From the NCBI RefSeq assembly GCF_900114265.1, contig NZ_FPKV01000002.1:1116001-1180000 (forward strand): a stretch of DNA of 64,000 nucleotides, given 5' to 3'. Position numbers and translations under genes: made by a program. Positions within the stretch are counted from its first letter, which is position 1, and each line of letters starts with the position of its first letter. Positions 27,087 through 37,274 of the stretch are shown piece after piece. A model generated the notes under the pieces. The model worked only from the letters and a program-made list of their open reading frames with translations. It ran no database searches and was not told the origin of the DNA. Source of the stretch: Flaviramulus basaltis (lineage in GTDB: Bacteria > Bacteroidota > Bacteroidia > Flavobacteriales > Flavobacteriaceae).

Positions 27087-29291
27087 ATGAAATTATTTTT
27101 AAACACATTGCTATTATTAGCAATCACAAACATATATAGTCAAAATACAATTCATGGTACTGTAACAGATGCCAACACTAATGAGAAATTAGAATTTGTA
27201 AACATATACTTTCCCGAACTTGAAAAAGGTACAATTACCGATGAAAACGGTAAGTTTAATATCGAAAATTTATCTCCTGGAAATTACAACATTCTATTTT
27301 CTATGATGGGCTACAAAACACAATCCTTTCCAATAACAGTTCCATCAACTAACGAAATCAAAATTGAGTTAATGCCTTCAGCAATAGAAATGGAGAGCAT
27401 TATTGTTTCCACTCCGTTTCATAAACTGCAAAGTGAAAATGTTATGAAAGTTGAACAAAGATCTATAAAAGATTTAAAAGCAAATGGTGCTGTAACATTA
27501 GCAGACGGCATTACAAACATTGCTGGAGTTGAAAGTGTGACAACTGGCTTAAGCATTGGTAAACCGGTAATTAGAGGGTTGAGTTCTAATAGGGTTTTGG
27601 TTTACACACAAGGTGTTCGATTAGAAAATCAGCAATTTGGAGACGAGCATGGTTTAGGGGTTAACGATGCAGGAATTGAAAGTGTTGAAGTTATAAAAGG
27701 TCCTGCCTCTTTACTTTATGGTAGCGATGCATTAGGTGGTGTTTTGTATTTAAATCCAGAACGCTTTGCTAATAACAATATCTCTTCCGGAGATTTTAGT
27801 GGAAATTATTACAGCAACACTCAAGGCTATAGTACTAACGCAGGTTATAAATCGTCTGAAAATAATTTTAAATTTTTATTTAGAGGAAGTTTAGCAGAAC
27901 ATGCCGATTATAAAACTGAAGATTACAGAGTAACTAATACACGCTTTAGAGAGCAAGATTTTAAAGCCGGTCTAGGGTATCAAAACAATGTCTTTAAAAC
28001 TGAATTTCGCTATAATGTAAACAATTCAAAATTAGGAATTCCAGAAGAAATAGGCGAACAATCAACAAACAAAACGCCTTTATTACCTTATCAGAATATT
28101 ACAAACCATGTGTTTAGCTCAAAATCAACATTGTTTTTTGGTGATTCTAAATTAGATGTCAACTTAGGCTTTATCTATAATGACAGAAAAGAGTTTGAAG
28201 AACATCATCATGAAGAAAATGAAGATGAGGAAGAAGATGAAGTTCTAGAAGCGGCTCTTCATATGAAGCTTAAAACAGCTAATTATGATGTTAAATATAA
28301 CTTAGCAAAATTAGGTAAATTTGAAACTATTGTAGGCGTTCAAGGTATGAATCAAGTGAATTCCAATTATGGTGAAGAACAACTAATCCCAGATGCTACA
28401 ACTAATGATGTTGGAGTTTTAGCAATGACTCACATACATTTTGAAAAAGCCGATGTACAACTTGGAGCGCGTTTTGACAATAGGAATATTGATGTATCAA
28501 ATAGTATTAATAAAACATTTAACAGCTTTAATGGAGCATTTGGTATTAAAACAAACTTAGTTAATAACATCACTGCTCGAGTAAATCTAGCAACAGGGTT
28601 TAGAGCACCAAACTTATCTGAATTAACATCAGATGGAACTCATGAAGGCACAAATAGATACGAGATAGGAAATAACGATTTGAAAAGTGAACAAAATTTT
28701 CAAACAGATCTTGCTTTAGAATTTAAAAATGAACATGTGGAATTATTTGCTAATGGATTTTATAATAAAATAAATAATTACATATTCATATCACCTAACG
28801 GTGAATTCATTGACGAGAATCCTGTGTTTATATATTTACAAGATGATGCGAATTTGTATGGTGGTGAATTTGGTTTCCATTTACACCCGCACCCTTTAGA
28901 TTGGTTACATATTGAATCCAGCTTTGAAATGGTTACAGGAAAGCAAGCCAACGATGTTTTTTTACCATTAATTCCAGCTAATAGCCTAACCAATATTATC
29001 CGTTTAGAATTTGAAAAGCCTTGGATTAAAAGCGGGTATGCTTTTATAAAATTGCGCACAACATTTAAGCAAACCAACATTAGTGCTTTTGAAACTAATA
29101 CAGATGGTTACACCCTATTAAGTGCAGGTTTAGGGGGTAGCTTTACATTATTTAAAAATGAATTAAGCGTTACAGTTTCAGGGAGCAACCTAACAAACAA
29201 AACTTATATTAACCATTTATCACGTTTAAAACCTGATGGTATTTTTAATATGGGGAGAAATATTAATTTAGGATTTACATACAGCTTGTAA
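27087..29291 (+). CDS. TonB-dependent receptor, putative metal (zinc/copper) uptake
   Basis: Outer-membrane receptor of 734 residues: signal peptide (1-18), CarboxypepD_reg-like domain (about 20-100, IHGTVTDANTNEKLEFVNIY), plug (about 115-235, GKPVIRGLSSNRVLVYTQGV, then IESVEVIKGPASLLYGSDAL) and a barrel ending GRNINLGFTYSL. A predicted loop near residues 372-390 is strikingly His/acidic (EEHHHEENEDEEEDEVLE), a feature of ZnuD-type zinc receptors. With the histidine-rich small protein upstream, I infer transition-metal transport. The plug differs from the 3261/6367 receptors, so it belongs to another subfamily. Zinc, copper or a metallophore are all possible. Confidence 0.93.
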   Translation: MKLFLNTLLLLAITNIYSQNTIHGTVTDANTNEKLEFVNIYFPELEKGTITDENGKFNIENLSPGNYNILFSMMGYKTQSFPITVPSTNEIKIELMPSAIEMESIIVSTPFHKLQSENVMKVEQRSIKDLKANGAVTLADGITNIAGVESVTTGLSIGKPVIRGLSSNRVLVYTQGVRLENQQFGDEHGLGVNDAGIESVEVIKGPASLLYGSDALGGVLYLNPERFANNNISSGDFSGNYYSNTQGYSTNAGYKSSENNFKFLFRGSLAEHADYKTEDYRVTNTRFREQDFKAGLGYQNNVFKTEFRYNVNNSKLGIPEEIGEQSTNKTPLLPYQNITNHVFSSKSTLFFGDSKLDVNLGFIYNDRKEFEEHHHEENEDEEEDEVLEAALHMKLKTANYDVKYNLAKLGKFETIVGVQGMNQVNSNYGEEQLIPDATTNDVGVLAMTHIHFEKADVQLGARFDNRNIDVSNSINKTFNSFNGAFGIKTNLVNNITARVNLATGFRAPNLSELTSDGTHEGTNRYEIGNNDLKSEQNFQTDLALEFKNEHVELFANGFYNKINNYIFISPNGEFIDENPVFIYLQDDANLYGGEFGFHLHPHPLDWLHIESSFEMVTGKQANDVFLPLIPANSLTNIIRLEFEKPWIKSGYAFIKLRTTFKQTNISAFETNTDGYTLLSAGLGGSFTLFKNELSVTVSGSNLTNKTYINHLSRLKPDGIFNMGRNINLGFTYSL

Positions 29292-29302
29292 CTATCAAAT
29301 AA

Positions 29303-29335
29303 AAAAGCCAGCAAACATAATAGTTGCTGGCTTTT
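29303..29335. terminator. bidirectional terminator between the receptor gene and guaB
   Basis: A perfect 12-bp stem (AAAAGCCAGCAA with TTGCTGGCTTTT), a 9-base loop, and T runs on both strands. It lies between convergent genes (stops at 29291 and 29398). Confidence 0.9.
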
Positions 29336-29397
29336 ATTTTAACTTATCTTTTTGATTTTGTGAAAATTTTCAACTAATTTCGTTTAACATCAGAAAT

Positions 29398-30870
29398 CTA
29401 TCTAGAATAATTAGGAGATTCTTTAGTAATCGTTACGTCATGCGGATGGCTTTCATTTATTCCACTTGCAGTAATTTTTACAAACTGTCCGGTTTCTTTT
29501 AAAGTTTCAATATCCTTTGCTCCACAGTAACCCATACCTGCACGCAAACCACCTATAAACTGGTGAATACTTTCATATAAATCACCTTTGTATGGTACAC
29601 GACCTACAATACCTTCTGGTACTAGTTTTTTAATATCATCTTCAACATCTTGAAAGTAACGGTCTTTACTTCCTTCTTTCATAGCTTCAACAGAACCCAT
29701 ACCTCTATAAGACTTAAACTTTCGTCCTTCATAAATAATGGTTTCACCTGGAGATTCTTTAGTTCCAGCTAAAAGCGATCCTAACATTACAGTATCTGCG
29801 CCCGCTGCAATAGCCTTTGGTATATCGCCTGTGTAACGAATACCTCCATCTGCTATAACTGGAACACCACTACCTTTAATAGCAGCAGCTACTTCTAAAA
29901 CGGCGGAAAATTGAGGAAAACCTACTCCTGCAACTACTCGAGTTGTACATATAGATCCTGGTCCAATACCAACTTTCACAGCATCAGCTCCTGCTTCTAC
30001 TAAATATTTTGCAGCTGCTCCTGTTGCTATATTTCCAACAATAACTTCCAATTTTGGAAACTTTGCTTTTATTTCTTTTAAAACACCTACCACACCTTTT
30101 GTATGGCCATGTGCAGTATCAATAACCACAGCATCAACACCTGCATTCACTAAAGCTTCTGCTCTTTCAACAGCATCTCCTGTTACTCCAATTGCTGCAG
30201 CAACACGTAAACGCCCGTATTCGTCTTTATTAGCCATTGGTTTTTGACTAAGTTTGGTAATATCTCTAAAAGTAATTAAACCTGACAACTTATAGTTATC
30301 ATCAACAATTAATAACTTTTCAATTTTATGTTGTTGAAGTATTTTTTCAGCATCTTGTAAAGAAGTTCCAACTGCAGCAGTTACTAAGTTTTCACTTGTC
30401 ATAACTTCAATAATTGGTCTTTTATTTTCATGCTCAAAACGCAAATCACGATTGGTTACAATACCTTTTAAAGTACCTTCTTCATCTACAATAGGAATTC
30501 CGCCAATACCATGTTCTGCCATAGCCTGTTTAGCATGTTTAACCTTTGCCGTTATTGGTAGGGTGACAGGATCTATAATCATACCACTTTCTGCACGTTT
30601 TACACGTCGTACTTTAAGTGCTTGCGCCTCAATAGACATGTTTTTATGCAATACACCAATACCTCCTTCTTGTGCCATAGCAATAGCCATTTTACTTTCA
30701 GTAACCGTATCCATAGCAGCCGAAATTATAGGCACATTTATGGTAATGTTTCTAGTAAATTTTGTTTGAATATTAACTTCTCGCGGAAGTACTTCTGAAA
30801 AGGCTGGAACTAGTAGTACGTCGTCGTAAGTAAGACCTTCTCCTACTATTTTATTTTGATGTGCGATCAT
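29398..30870 (-). CDS. guaB: inosine-5'-monophosphate dehydrogenase
   Basis: IMP dehydrogenase of 490 residues, NAD-dependent oxidation of IMP to XMP in GMP synthesis. The barrel starts with [18 protein letters not shown], two CBS domains occupy about 95-210, the catalytic loop is [17 protein letters not shown] with C308, and the flap region is [20 protein letters not shown]. It ends with SPNYSR. A TAnnTTTG box lies 27 bases before the ATG. The preceding gene on the strand is an unrelated exported protein, so guaB likely has its own transcript. Confidence 0.98.
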   Translation of the reverse strand: MIAHQNKIVGEGLTYDDVLLVPAFSEVLPREVNIQTKFTRNITINVPIISAAMDTVTESKMAIAMAQEGGIGVLHKNMSIEAQALKVRRVKRAESGMIIDPVTLPITAKVKHAKQAMAEHGIGGIPIVDEEGTLKGIVTNRDLRFEHENKRPIIEVMTSENLVTAAVGTSLQDAEKILQQHKIEKLLIVDDNYKLSGLITFRDITKLSQKPMANKDEYGRLRVAAAIGVTGDAVERAEALVNAGVDAVVIDTAHGHTKGVVGVLKEIKAKFPKLEVIVGNIATGAAAKYLVEAGADAVKVGIGPGSICTTRVVAGVGFPQFSAVLEVAAAIKGSGVPVIADGGIRYTGDIPKAIAAGADTVMLGSLLAGTKESPGETIIYEGRKFKSYRGMGSVEAMKEGSKDRYFQDVEDDIKKLVPEGIVGRVPYKGDLYESIHQFIGGLRAGMGYCGAKDIETLKETGQFVKITASGINESHPHDVTITKESPNYSR

Positions 30871-30896
30871 GATGCAATTACAGTTATAATTGCGTG

Positions 30897-30904
30897 CAAA
30901 TATA
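30897..30904 (-). promoter_or_regulatory. -7 promoter box for guaB
   Basis: Minus-strand TATATTTG matches TAnnTTTG exactly, 27 bases upstream of the guaB ATG. A TTG directly abuts it, but none lies at the usual 20-base spacing. Confidence 0.5.
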
Positions 30905-30928
30905 CAACTTATTTAGGATATTATGCTA

Positions 30929-31636
30929 TTATGGTAAAGCGTTTTCGCAATAAGGCTTTAGCTTGTTAATTGCATATTGATAACGGGATTCTGCATTAGA
31001 AAGATCACCATTAAAGCGAATACTTTTGGGAACTAATAAACCATATAAAAATTCCCCTCTAGCTATGGATTCTAATGTTTTAAAACTTTTAGCATCCATT
31101 TTTTTATAAACACTATCTATCCAAATATATTGTTCTTTTTTCAAAATTGATTTATCCCATTCTAATGCTTTTTCTTCTTTTAGAATAAATTTCGAATTGT
31201 AAAGTTTATTTAATTCAGCAAAAGCATTATTAAAAACTGTTTCGCTACCTTCTCTCGCATAAGTTTTTATCTTTCTTTTAGAAAATATTGAATAAGGAAA
31301 GACTTCCATCAGATGCATTTTTTTTGATATAAAATAAGCCATATTTATCCAAAGGATCTCATGTCCTTTATTACTTATTTCGCTATAAAGCCATTTATAA
31401 AAATCTCTTCTTTGTATAATACTTGTATACTCTTTTGGTAAATTATTTTTTAGGTTAAATATGTTGGCCTCTTTCCAAACTAAAGTATTTTCATTTCTAT
31501 CGCGTTTTAACCAATCTGAAGGTGACAGATTTTCTTTTTGAGTTATTTTTTGATATGCTTTCAAGCTTTCCCACTCTTTAGCATAAAGTGTGTTATTTAA
31601 CATGAAAAGGAAGAGAAAAACAATCCATCGTATCAT
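30929..31636 (-). CDS. exported protein of unknown function
   Basis: An open frame extends to 31705, which would overlap the HMG-CoA lyase gene by 50 bases. The start at 31636 gives MIRWIVFLFLFMLNNTLYA, a good signal peptide, and avoids the overlap; 31651 is an alternative. The mature protein (about 215 residues) is rich in lysine, tryptophan and tyrosine (SLKAYQKITQKENLSPSDWL, RRDFYKWLYSEISNKGHEIL) and appears mostly helical. I do not recognise a family. The start lies 20 bases after the lyase stop codon on the same strand, so it is probably co-transcribed with it, but no functional link is evident. Confidence 0.72.
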   Translation of the reverse strand: MIRWIVFLFLFMLNNTLYAKEWESLKAYQKITQKENLSPSDWLKRDRNENTLVWKEANIFNLKNNLPKEYTSIIQRRDFYKWLYSEISNKGHEILWINMAYFISKKMHLMEVFPYSIFSKRKIKTYAREGSETVFNNAFAELNKLYNSKFILKEEKALEWDKSILKKEQYIWIDSVYKKMDAKSFKTLESIARGEFLYGLLVPKSIRFNGDLSNAESRYQYAINKLKPYCENALP

Positions 31637-31655
31637 GAGATAAAAATACATGAAA

Positions 31656-32519
31656 TTAATGGTAATGATTAAATATTTTAGATGCTTCATTGTAAGCACT
31701 CTCAAAACTCAAAGCATTTAAAGAATTTGTTTTTTTTGAAGTAAAGTATGATAATAATTTTTCGGTTGGCATATTACCTGTTAATTCGTCTTTAGCCATT
31801 GGGCAACCACCAAAACCTTGAATGGCACCATCAAAACGGTTACATCCTGCTTTATATGCTGCATCAATTTTTTCAAACCAAGAACTTGGTGTTGTATGCA
31901 AATGAGCACCAAACTCAATATTAGGATATAAAGGGATTAAGTTTGAGAACAAATAATCAATACTTTCTGGGTTTGATGTTCCAACAGTATCACTTAACGA
32001 CAAAATTTTGACCCCCATTTTAGCTAGTTTCTCTGTCCAATCTCCTACTATATCAACATTCCAAGGATCTCCATATGGATTACCAAAACCCATTGAAATA
32101 TAAACTACAACTTCTTTATTTGATATATGAGCAATGTCTAAAATCTCAGAAAGTGTTTCAACAGATTGCACTATAGTTTTATGTGTATTACGCATTTGAA
32201 AATTCTCGGAAATTGAAAACGGATAACCTAAATAATCAATTTCTTTATACTTGCTCGCATCTTGCGCTCCTCTAGTATTGGCAATAATTGCTAAAAGCTT
32301 ACTAGTAGTTTTACTTAAATCAAGTTGAGATAATACCTCTGCAGTATCAACCATTTGCGGAATTGCTTTGGGTGATACAAAGCTACCAAAATCAATAGTA
32401 TCATAACCTACACGCAAAAGCGATTGAATATATTGCACTTTTTGTGAAGTTGGGATAAATTGCTTTATTCCTTGCATGGCATCTCGTGGGCATTCAATAA
32501 TTTTTACTTGACTTGACAT
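31656..32519 (-). CDS. hydroxymethylglutaryl-CoA lyase
   Basis: DRE-TIM metallolyase of 287 residues that cleaves HMG-CoA to acetoacetate and acetyl-CoA, the last step of leucine breakdown. The N-terminus ECPRDAMQGIKQFIPTSQKV carries the substrate/metal residues (RDAMQG in place of the usual RDGLQ). The metal-binding HxH is in FGAHLHTTPSSWFEKID, and the signature cysteine loop is GAIQGFGGCPMAKDELTGN. The RDAMQ variant is seen in flavobacterial homologues as I recall them. Other leucine-pathway genes are not in the window. Confidence 0.92.
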   Translation of the reverse strand: MSSQVKIIECPRDAMQGIKQFIPTSQKVQYIQSLLRVGYDTIDFGSFVSPKAIPQMVDTAEVLSQLDLSKTTSKLLAIIANTRGAQDASKYKEIDYLGYPFSISENFQMRNTHKTIVQSVETLSEILDIAHISNKEVVVYISMGFGNPYGDPWNVDIVGDWTEKLAKMGVKILSLSDTVGTSNPESIDYLFSNLIPLYPNIEFGAHLHTTPSSWFEKIDAAYKAGCNRFDGAIQGFGGCPMAKDELTGNMPTEKLLSYFTSKKTNSLNALSFESAYNEASKIFNHYH

Positions 32520-32829
32520 GTTTATAAAATAGGACGATAAAAATACTATTAATTTTATTAAGCAATAATTATAAAAACAAGTTTTAACAACCTATTCTAG
32601 CAAGTTTCATTTAATCTAATCTATTTAACTAAGTTAAAAAAAGGTGCCTAATTAGTAAAATTATTTGGTATTTATGATGATAATGACAATACTAGAACTC
32701 AAAAATTAATAATTCGTTAATCTAAAAAACTTGTATTTTAGATACTAAACGATTATTTATCAGCATTCAACGGTTTTTTTCTTTGTAAACTTTATTAACA
32801 TATACATTTGATTAAATGTTTTGTCCCAA
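32520..32829. other. 310-base divergent intergenic region
   Basis: It separates the divergent HMG-CoA lyase and M43 protease genes. I see a good promoter for the protease at 32782-32810, no clear TAnnTTTG box for the lyase, and no supported open frame or stable hairpin. Confidence 0.5.
32782..32810 (+). promoter_or_regulatory. promoter of the secreted M43 protease gene
   Basis: TTTG (32782-32785), 17 bases, TACATTTG (32803-32810), then the ATG at 32830. A TTG at 32821 in the same frame would sit almost on the expected transcript start, which supports using the ATG. Confidence 0.55.
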
Positions 32830-33996
32830 ATGAGGCTTTTAAGTTTAAAATTTAAATTATTACTTTTCTCGGTATTTTTATCGCACAGTTCTCATCTTTT
32901 ATCTCAAAATGAATTAGAGCCAAGTTGTGCAACAACTACTTCAAAAGAATTTATTGATTATTATAATAGTATTAAAGATCAAATAAATGGGTTTGATAAA
33001 GATTTTTCACAAAAGAAATCTAGCAAAACAAAAGGATCAAAAAATACTTTAAATTATATCCCTATAAAAGCTCACATAGTTAGGCTTTCTAACGGTTCTA
33101 GTGGCCTTAATGAAGCTAATCTTAATGATGCCATTGCTAACTTAAATGATATTTATTCAAGTGCATTCATGAACTTCTATCTTTATGAAGAGATAAACTT
33201 TATAGATAATGACCAACTATGCCATTTTAAAAAAGGAAATGAAAAAAGCTTGATAGAAGCAAACTATGTTCCAAATGCAATAAATATATATTTTATAGAT
33301 TATATTGAAAATCTGTCAGGAGATAGTGTTTGTGGTTATACCGAAGAAAAAAACAATGTTATAGTTATGAAAAGTAGTTGTTCAATAAACGATTCTTCAT
33401 TAGCTCATGAAATGGGACATTTTTTCTCTTTAATACATACTCATGGTGCTAGCAACACAAAACAAACAACTGAATTTGTTGATGGCAGCAATTGTGATAC
33501 AGATGGTGATGGTATTTGTGATACGCCTGCAGACCCTACTTTATCCTATGATAATGTTGATAGTTCATGTAACTATAAAGGAAATGAAACAGATGCTCAT
33601 GGCGATGTTTTTAATCCAGATACTGATAACATCATGTCTTACTCAAGAAAATCTTGTAGAAGTCATTTTTCAGAAGAACAATTTTCTAGAATGTATAGTT
33701 ATTACAAATTTATAGCAGATAGATTTGCAAATGATTATTCAGATATAGACGTTCAAATTGATAAATTATCAGATGCAAAAATCTATCCTAATCCTGTTTC
33801 AAACGGCAAAATTTTCATAAAAACAGCTTTAATTGAAAGTGCAATACATTTTCAAGTAACAAACTTTCAAGGTCAAATGCTTTCTAAAGGCATCATTTCA
33901 AACGGAGAAATAGATGTTAACCATTTAGCCTCTGGAAGCTACTTGTTAATGTTAGAAAATGATGATTCTAAAGTCATCAAAAAGTTTATAAAATAA
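32830..33996 (+). CDS. secreted M43 family metalloprotease with type IX C-terminal sorting domain
   Basis: Exported peptidase of 388 residues: signal peptide (1-26, LLFSVFLSHSSHLLSQ), pro/catalytic region, zinc motif HEMGHFFSLIH at 193-203 (H193, E194, H197, H203), Met-turn NIMSYS (M269), and a C-terminal T9SS type A sorting domain at about 316-388 (AKIYPNPVSNGKIFI, then GSYLLMLENDDSKVIKKFI). The usual glycine of HExxHxxGxxH is serine (S200), which I recall in other Bacteroidota M43 enzymes. Cysteine pairs and an Asp-rich CDTDGDGICDTPADP segment could bind calcium. It should be secreted through the type IX system; a PorV2-like protein is encoded at 58455. Confidence 0.92.
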   Translation: MRLLSLKFKLLLFSVFLSHSSHLLSQNELEPSCATTTSKEFIDYYNSIKDQINGFDKDFSQKKSSKTKGSKNTLNYIPIKAHIVRLSNGSSGLNEANLNDAIANLNDIYSSAFMNFYLYEEINFIDNDQLCHFKKGNEKSLIEANYVPNAINIYFIDYIENLSGDSVCGYTEEKNNVIVMKSSCSINDSSLAHEMGHFFSLIHTHGASNTKQTTEFVDGSNCDTDGDGICDTPADPTLSYDNVDSSCNYKGNETDAHGDVFNPDTDNIMSYSRKSCRSHFSEEQFSRMYSYYKFIADRFANDYSDIDVQIDKLSDAKIYPNPVSNGKIFIKTALIESAIHFQVTNFQGQMLSKGIISNGEIDVNHLASGSYLLMLENDDSKVIKKFIK

Positions 33997-35028
33997 CTAC
34001 TTTTTAAGTAAAGCTTTATTGATTTTTTTAATAAGACTAGGACCTTCATAAATAAAACCCGTATAAATCTGAACTAAATCTGCCCCAGCTTCAATTTTTT
34101 CTAAAGCATCTTTAGCTGAGTGAATTCCGCCAACTCCAATTATTGGAAATGACTTATTACTTTTATCAGATAAGTATTTTATAACTTGAGTACTTTTTTC
34201 TTTTATTGGCTGCCCACTTAAACCACCATTACCAATACTTTCTAGTAAATCATCTGTGGCTTTCAAACCGCTTCTATCTGTAGATGTATTACTTGCTATA
34301 ACACCATCAAGGTTTGTATCCTTAACAAGTTCAACAATCTCATCTAATTGGTTGTTGTTTAAATCTGGAGCTATTTTTAAAAGAATTGGTTTTTGCTTTT
34401 CAAATTTAATATTGGCTTTTTGTACCGCACCAATTAATTCTTCTAAATAATCTTTATCATTTAGTTTGGCATGACTTCCTACATTTGGGCAACTTACATT
34501 GAGCACAAAATAATCAACATATGGATGTAGTGCATTAAAACACTCTAAATAATCTTTGGTATAATCTTCTGGTTTAGTGTTTGTATTTTTTCCAATATTT
34601 CCACCAATAATAAGTTTTCCTTTATTTTTTTTAAGCTGCGTGATTGCTGCTTCTAAACCTTCGTTATTAAAACCCATTCGGTTAATAATACCTTGATCTT
34701 CTTTTAATCTAAATAACCGTTTCTTAGGATTTCCTGCTTGTCCTTTTGGCGTTACGGTTCCTATTTCAATAAAACCAAAACCAAAATTTGCTAACTCATT
34801 ATACAACACGGCGTTTTTATCGAAACCAGCGGCTAAACCTACAGGATTTTTAAATGTTAACCCAAATAGTTTTCGTTCTAATCTTTCATCTTCAACAACA
34901 TACAAACTTCTAAATAAAGCTGAAAATCCAGGAATTTTAGACGTTGTTTTTATTAATGAAAATGTAAAATGATGAATCTTTTCGGGGTCGAATGAAAAAA
35001 ATAAAGGGCGAAGTAATAATTTGTACAT
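33997..35028 (-). CDS. pyrD: dihydroorotate dehydrogenase (quinone), class 2
   Basis: Membrane-associated flavoenzyme of 343 residues, the fourth step of pyrimidine synthesis. The N-terminal amphipathic helix ([20 protein letters not shown]) is the class 2 quinone-site extension. FMN-binding signatures include [20 protein letters not shown] and [20 protein letters not shown]. The catalytic serine is in [13 protein letters not shown], and the C-terminal phosphate loop is [20 protein letters not shown]. Its stop codon directly abuts the stop of the convergent protease gene with no intervening base. Two promoter boxes precede the gene. Confidence 0.97.
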   Translation of the reverse strand: MYKLLLRPLFFSFDPEKIHHFTFSLIKTTSKIPGFSALFRSLYVVEDERLERKLFGLTFKNPVGLAAGFDKNAVLYNELANFGFGFIEIGTVTPKGQAGNPKKRLFRLKEDQGIINRMGFNNEGLEAAITQLKKNKGKLIIGGNIGKNTNTKPEDYTKDYLECFNALHPYVDYFVLNVSCPNVGSHAKLNDKDYLEELIGAVQKANIKFEKQKPILLKIAPDLNNNQLDEIVELVKDTNLDGVIASNTSTDRSGLKATDDLLESIGNGGLSGQPIKEKSTQVIKYLSDKSNKSFPIIGVGGIHSAKDALEKIEAGADLVQIYTGFIYEGPSLIKKINKALLKK

Positions 35029-35042
35029 CAGTATTATTTATG

Positions 35043-35073
35043 CAAAAATAAGTCTAAATAAAAAATTGTACAA
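35043..35073 (-). promoter_or_regulatory. promoter of pyrD
   Basis: Minus strand: TTG (complement at 35071-35073), 20 bases, TATTTTTG (complement at 35043-35050). The pyrD ATG is 14 bases beyond the -7 box, implying a very short leader. Confidence 0.6.
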
Positions 35074-35163
35074 TTCAAATGATAAAAATTTCAATAATCG
35101 TAACTTTAGCCTTTAAAAAGCACTTGAACATCTCACTTATACTTTAAATATATTTATCAAAAT

Positions 35164-36402
35164 ATGATCTCAAAAGAACACATTATAAAACGCTTTGTAA
35201 GTTATGTAACTATTGATACGGAATCTGACCCAACTTCAAACACAACACCTAGCACAAAAAAACAATGGGATTTAGCTAATAAATTAGCTGATGAATTAAA
35301 ATCCATTGGTATGCAAGATGTTACTATTGATGAGAACGCATATATTATGGCGACTTTACCAAGTAATGTGAAACATAAAGTTCCTGTTATTGGCTTTATT
35401 TCTCATTTTGATACGTCTCCAGATTTTACAGGATCCAATGTAAAACCGCAAATAATTGAAAAGTATAATGGAAAAGATATTGTTTTAAACAAAGCTGAAA
35501 ACATTATTTTATCTCCAGATTATTTTGATGATTTACTTCAATACAAAGGTCAAACTCTAATTACAACTGATGGCACTACACTTTTAGGTGCAGATGATAA
35601 AGCCGGTATTTGCGAAATTGTTTCGGCTATGGAATATTTAATTAATAATCCAGAAATTGAACATGGTAAAATTCGTGTTGGCTTTACACCCGACGAGGAA
35701 ATTGGTAGAGGTGCCCATAAATTTGATGTTAAAAAATTTGGCGCAGATTGGGCGTACACAATGGATGGTAGTCAAATAGGTGAATTAGAATACGAGAATT
35801 TTAATGCTGCTGGTGCTGTAGTAAAAGTAAAAGGAAAAATTGTTCATCCAGGTTATGCTAAAGGAAAAATGATAAACTCTATGTACATTGCTCAAGAGTT
35901 TATAAATTCTTTACCTAGAATGGAAACTCCCGAACATACTGATGGCTATCAAGGCTTTTTCCATTTACACGATATACATGGTAATGTTGAAGAAACCACC
36001 CTTCAATACATTATTAGAGATCATGACAAAAAGCATTTTGAGGCTAGAAAAGAAGTTATGGTAAAACTTACCAATGAACTTAATTCGCAATATGGAAAAG
36101 AAGTTATAGTTACAGAAATAAAAGACCAATACTATAACATGAAGGAAAAAGTAGAACCAGTAATGCATATTGTAGACATTGCCGAAGAAGCTATGAAACA
36201 ACTAAATATCGAACCACTTATTAAGGCCATTCGTGGTGGAACAGATGGTTCTCAATTAAGCTATATGGGATTACCTTGTCCTAATATTTTTGCTGGCGGG
36301 CATAATTTTCATGGACGTTACGAATATGTGCCTGTAGAGAGTATGATTAAAGCTACTGAAGTGATTTGTAAGATTGCAGAGTTAACTGCAAAAAAGAAAT
36401 AG
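35164..36402 (+). CDS. pepT: peptidase T (tripeptide aminopeptidase)
   Basis: M20B metallopeptidase of 412 residues that removes the N-terminal residue of tripeptides in the cytoplasm. Zinc ligands are visible in order: the histidine of [20 protein letters not shown], the aspartate of [13 protein letters not shown], the catalytic/ligand glutamates of [16 protein letters not shown], the aspartate of [15 protein letters not shown], and the final histidine of [15 protein letters not shown]. The dimerisation domain lies between about 210 and 320. Length and order fit PepT rather than DapE or ArgE. Confidence 0.96.
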   Translation: MISKEHIIKRFVSYVTIDTESDPTSNTTPSTKKQWDLANKLADELKSIGMQDVTIDENAYIMATLPSNVKHKVPVIGFISHFDTSPDFTGSNVKPQIIEKYNGKDIVLNKAENIILSPDYFDDLLQYKGQTLITTDGTTLLGADDKAGICEIVSAMEYLINNPEIEHGKIRVGFTPDEEIGRGAHKFDVKKFGADWAYTMDGSQIGELEYENFNAAGAVVKVKGKIVHPGYAKGKMINSMYIAQEFINSLPRMETPEHTDGYQGFFHLHDIHGNVEETTLQYIIRDHDKKHFEARKEVMVKLTNELNSQYGKEVIVTEIKDQYYNMKEKVEPVMHIVDIAEEAMKQLNIEPLIKAIRGGTDGSQLSYMGLPCPNIFAGGHNFHGRYEYVPVESMIKATEVICKIAELTAKKK

Positions 36403-36494
36403 TCATCTTTTTTGTGGCTTTATTTCTTGTAAAATTTCAATTACATAAATAAGTAGAAGTAACTTTAGTTCCACAAATTATATTTTTAGCGTTT

Positions 36495-37274
36495 ATGAAC
36501 AAAATTGATATTAGAACAGTAAATGTTATTCAATATGTACATCCTTTGCGGGAAGGCGGCTCACTCCCAGCTATAGTTAAGGCTGATGATGGATTTTTAT
36601 ATGTACTAAAATTTAGAGGAGCTGGCCAAGGTAAAAAAGCATTAATAGCAGAGTTTATTGGTGGTGAAATTGCAAGAGCAATTAATTTAAAAGTTCCAGA
36701 ACTCGTTTTTATGAATCTGGATGATTCATTTAGTAAGATAGAGCCAGATGAAGAAATTCAAGACTTACTAAAATTTAGTGTTGGTTTAAATCTAGGTTTG
36801 CATTTTTTATCTGGAGCAATCACTTTTGATCCTTTGGTAAGCAATGTAGATGCTATGACTGCTTCAAAAGTAGTACTATTAGATAGTATTATTAGTAATA
36901 TTGATAGAACTGCTAAAAACACAAATTTATTACACTGGAATAATGAACTTTGGGTTATAGATAATGGCGCAAGTTTTTATTTTCATCATGACTGGAAAAA
37001 TTGGGAAAATCATCTTACCAGAACTTTCCCTCTTATTAAAGACCATGTGCTTTTACAAAAAGCTACTAATTTAAACAAAGCTTCAAATGAAATCCAAGAC
37101 TTAATTAATCAAGATAAAATCATAGAAATTGTTTCTAACATACCAGAAGACTGGTTACAAAGCGAATCTGACACTATGACTACTAACGAAATGAAAGAAG
37201 CATATATTCAGTTTATAAACACCCGATTTTCTAAGATTGATTTATTAGTTAAAGAAGCCGAAAATGCAAGATAG
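36495..37274 (+). CDS. HipA-like kinase family protein (short form)
   Basis: Protein of 259 residues with a kinase-like core of the HipA type. K39 in LYVLKFRGAGQGKKALIAEF may be the ATP lysine; the catalytic loop is SIISNIDRTAKNTNLL (N135, D137, N142), and the metal-binding segment is LWVIDNGASFYFHHDW (D156). The N-terminal HipA_N domain of true HipA toxins (about 440 residues) is absent and no HipB-type repressor is adjacent. It overlaps a DUF3037 gene by 11 bases, a pairing I recall from other genomes. It is probably a cytoplasmic kinase with an unknown substrate; calling it a toxin would go beyond the evidence. Confidence 0.85.
   Translation: MNKIDIRTVNVIQYVHPLREGGSLPAIVKADDGFLYVLKFRGAGQGKKALIAEFIGGEIARAINLKVPELVFMNLDDSFSKIEPDEEIQDLLKFSVGLNLGLHFLSGAITFDPLVSNVDAMTASKVVLLDSIISNIDRTAKNTNLLHWNNELWVIDNGASFYFHHDWKNWENHLTRTFPLIKDHVLLQKATNLNKASNEIQDLINQDKIIEIVSNIPEDWLQSESDTMTTNEMKEAYIQFINTRFSKIDLLVKEAENAR

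Noticed and set aside
28778-29080. Minus-strand open frame inside the metal receptor gene
   Set aside because: Shadow of the receptor reading frame; no start context or recognisable product.
32821-32829. TTG at 32821 as the start of the secreted M43 protease
   Set aside because: It falls at or next to the expected transcript start, whereas the ATG three codons later gives a proper signal peptide.
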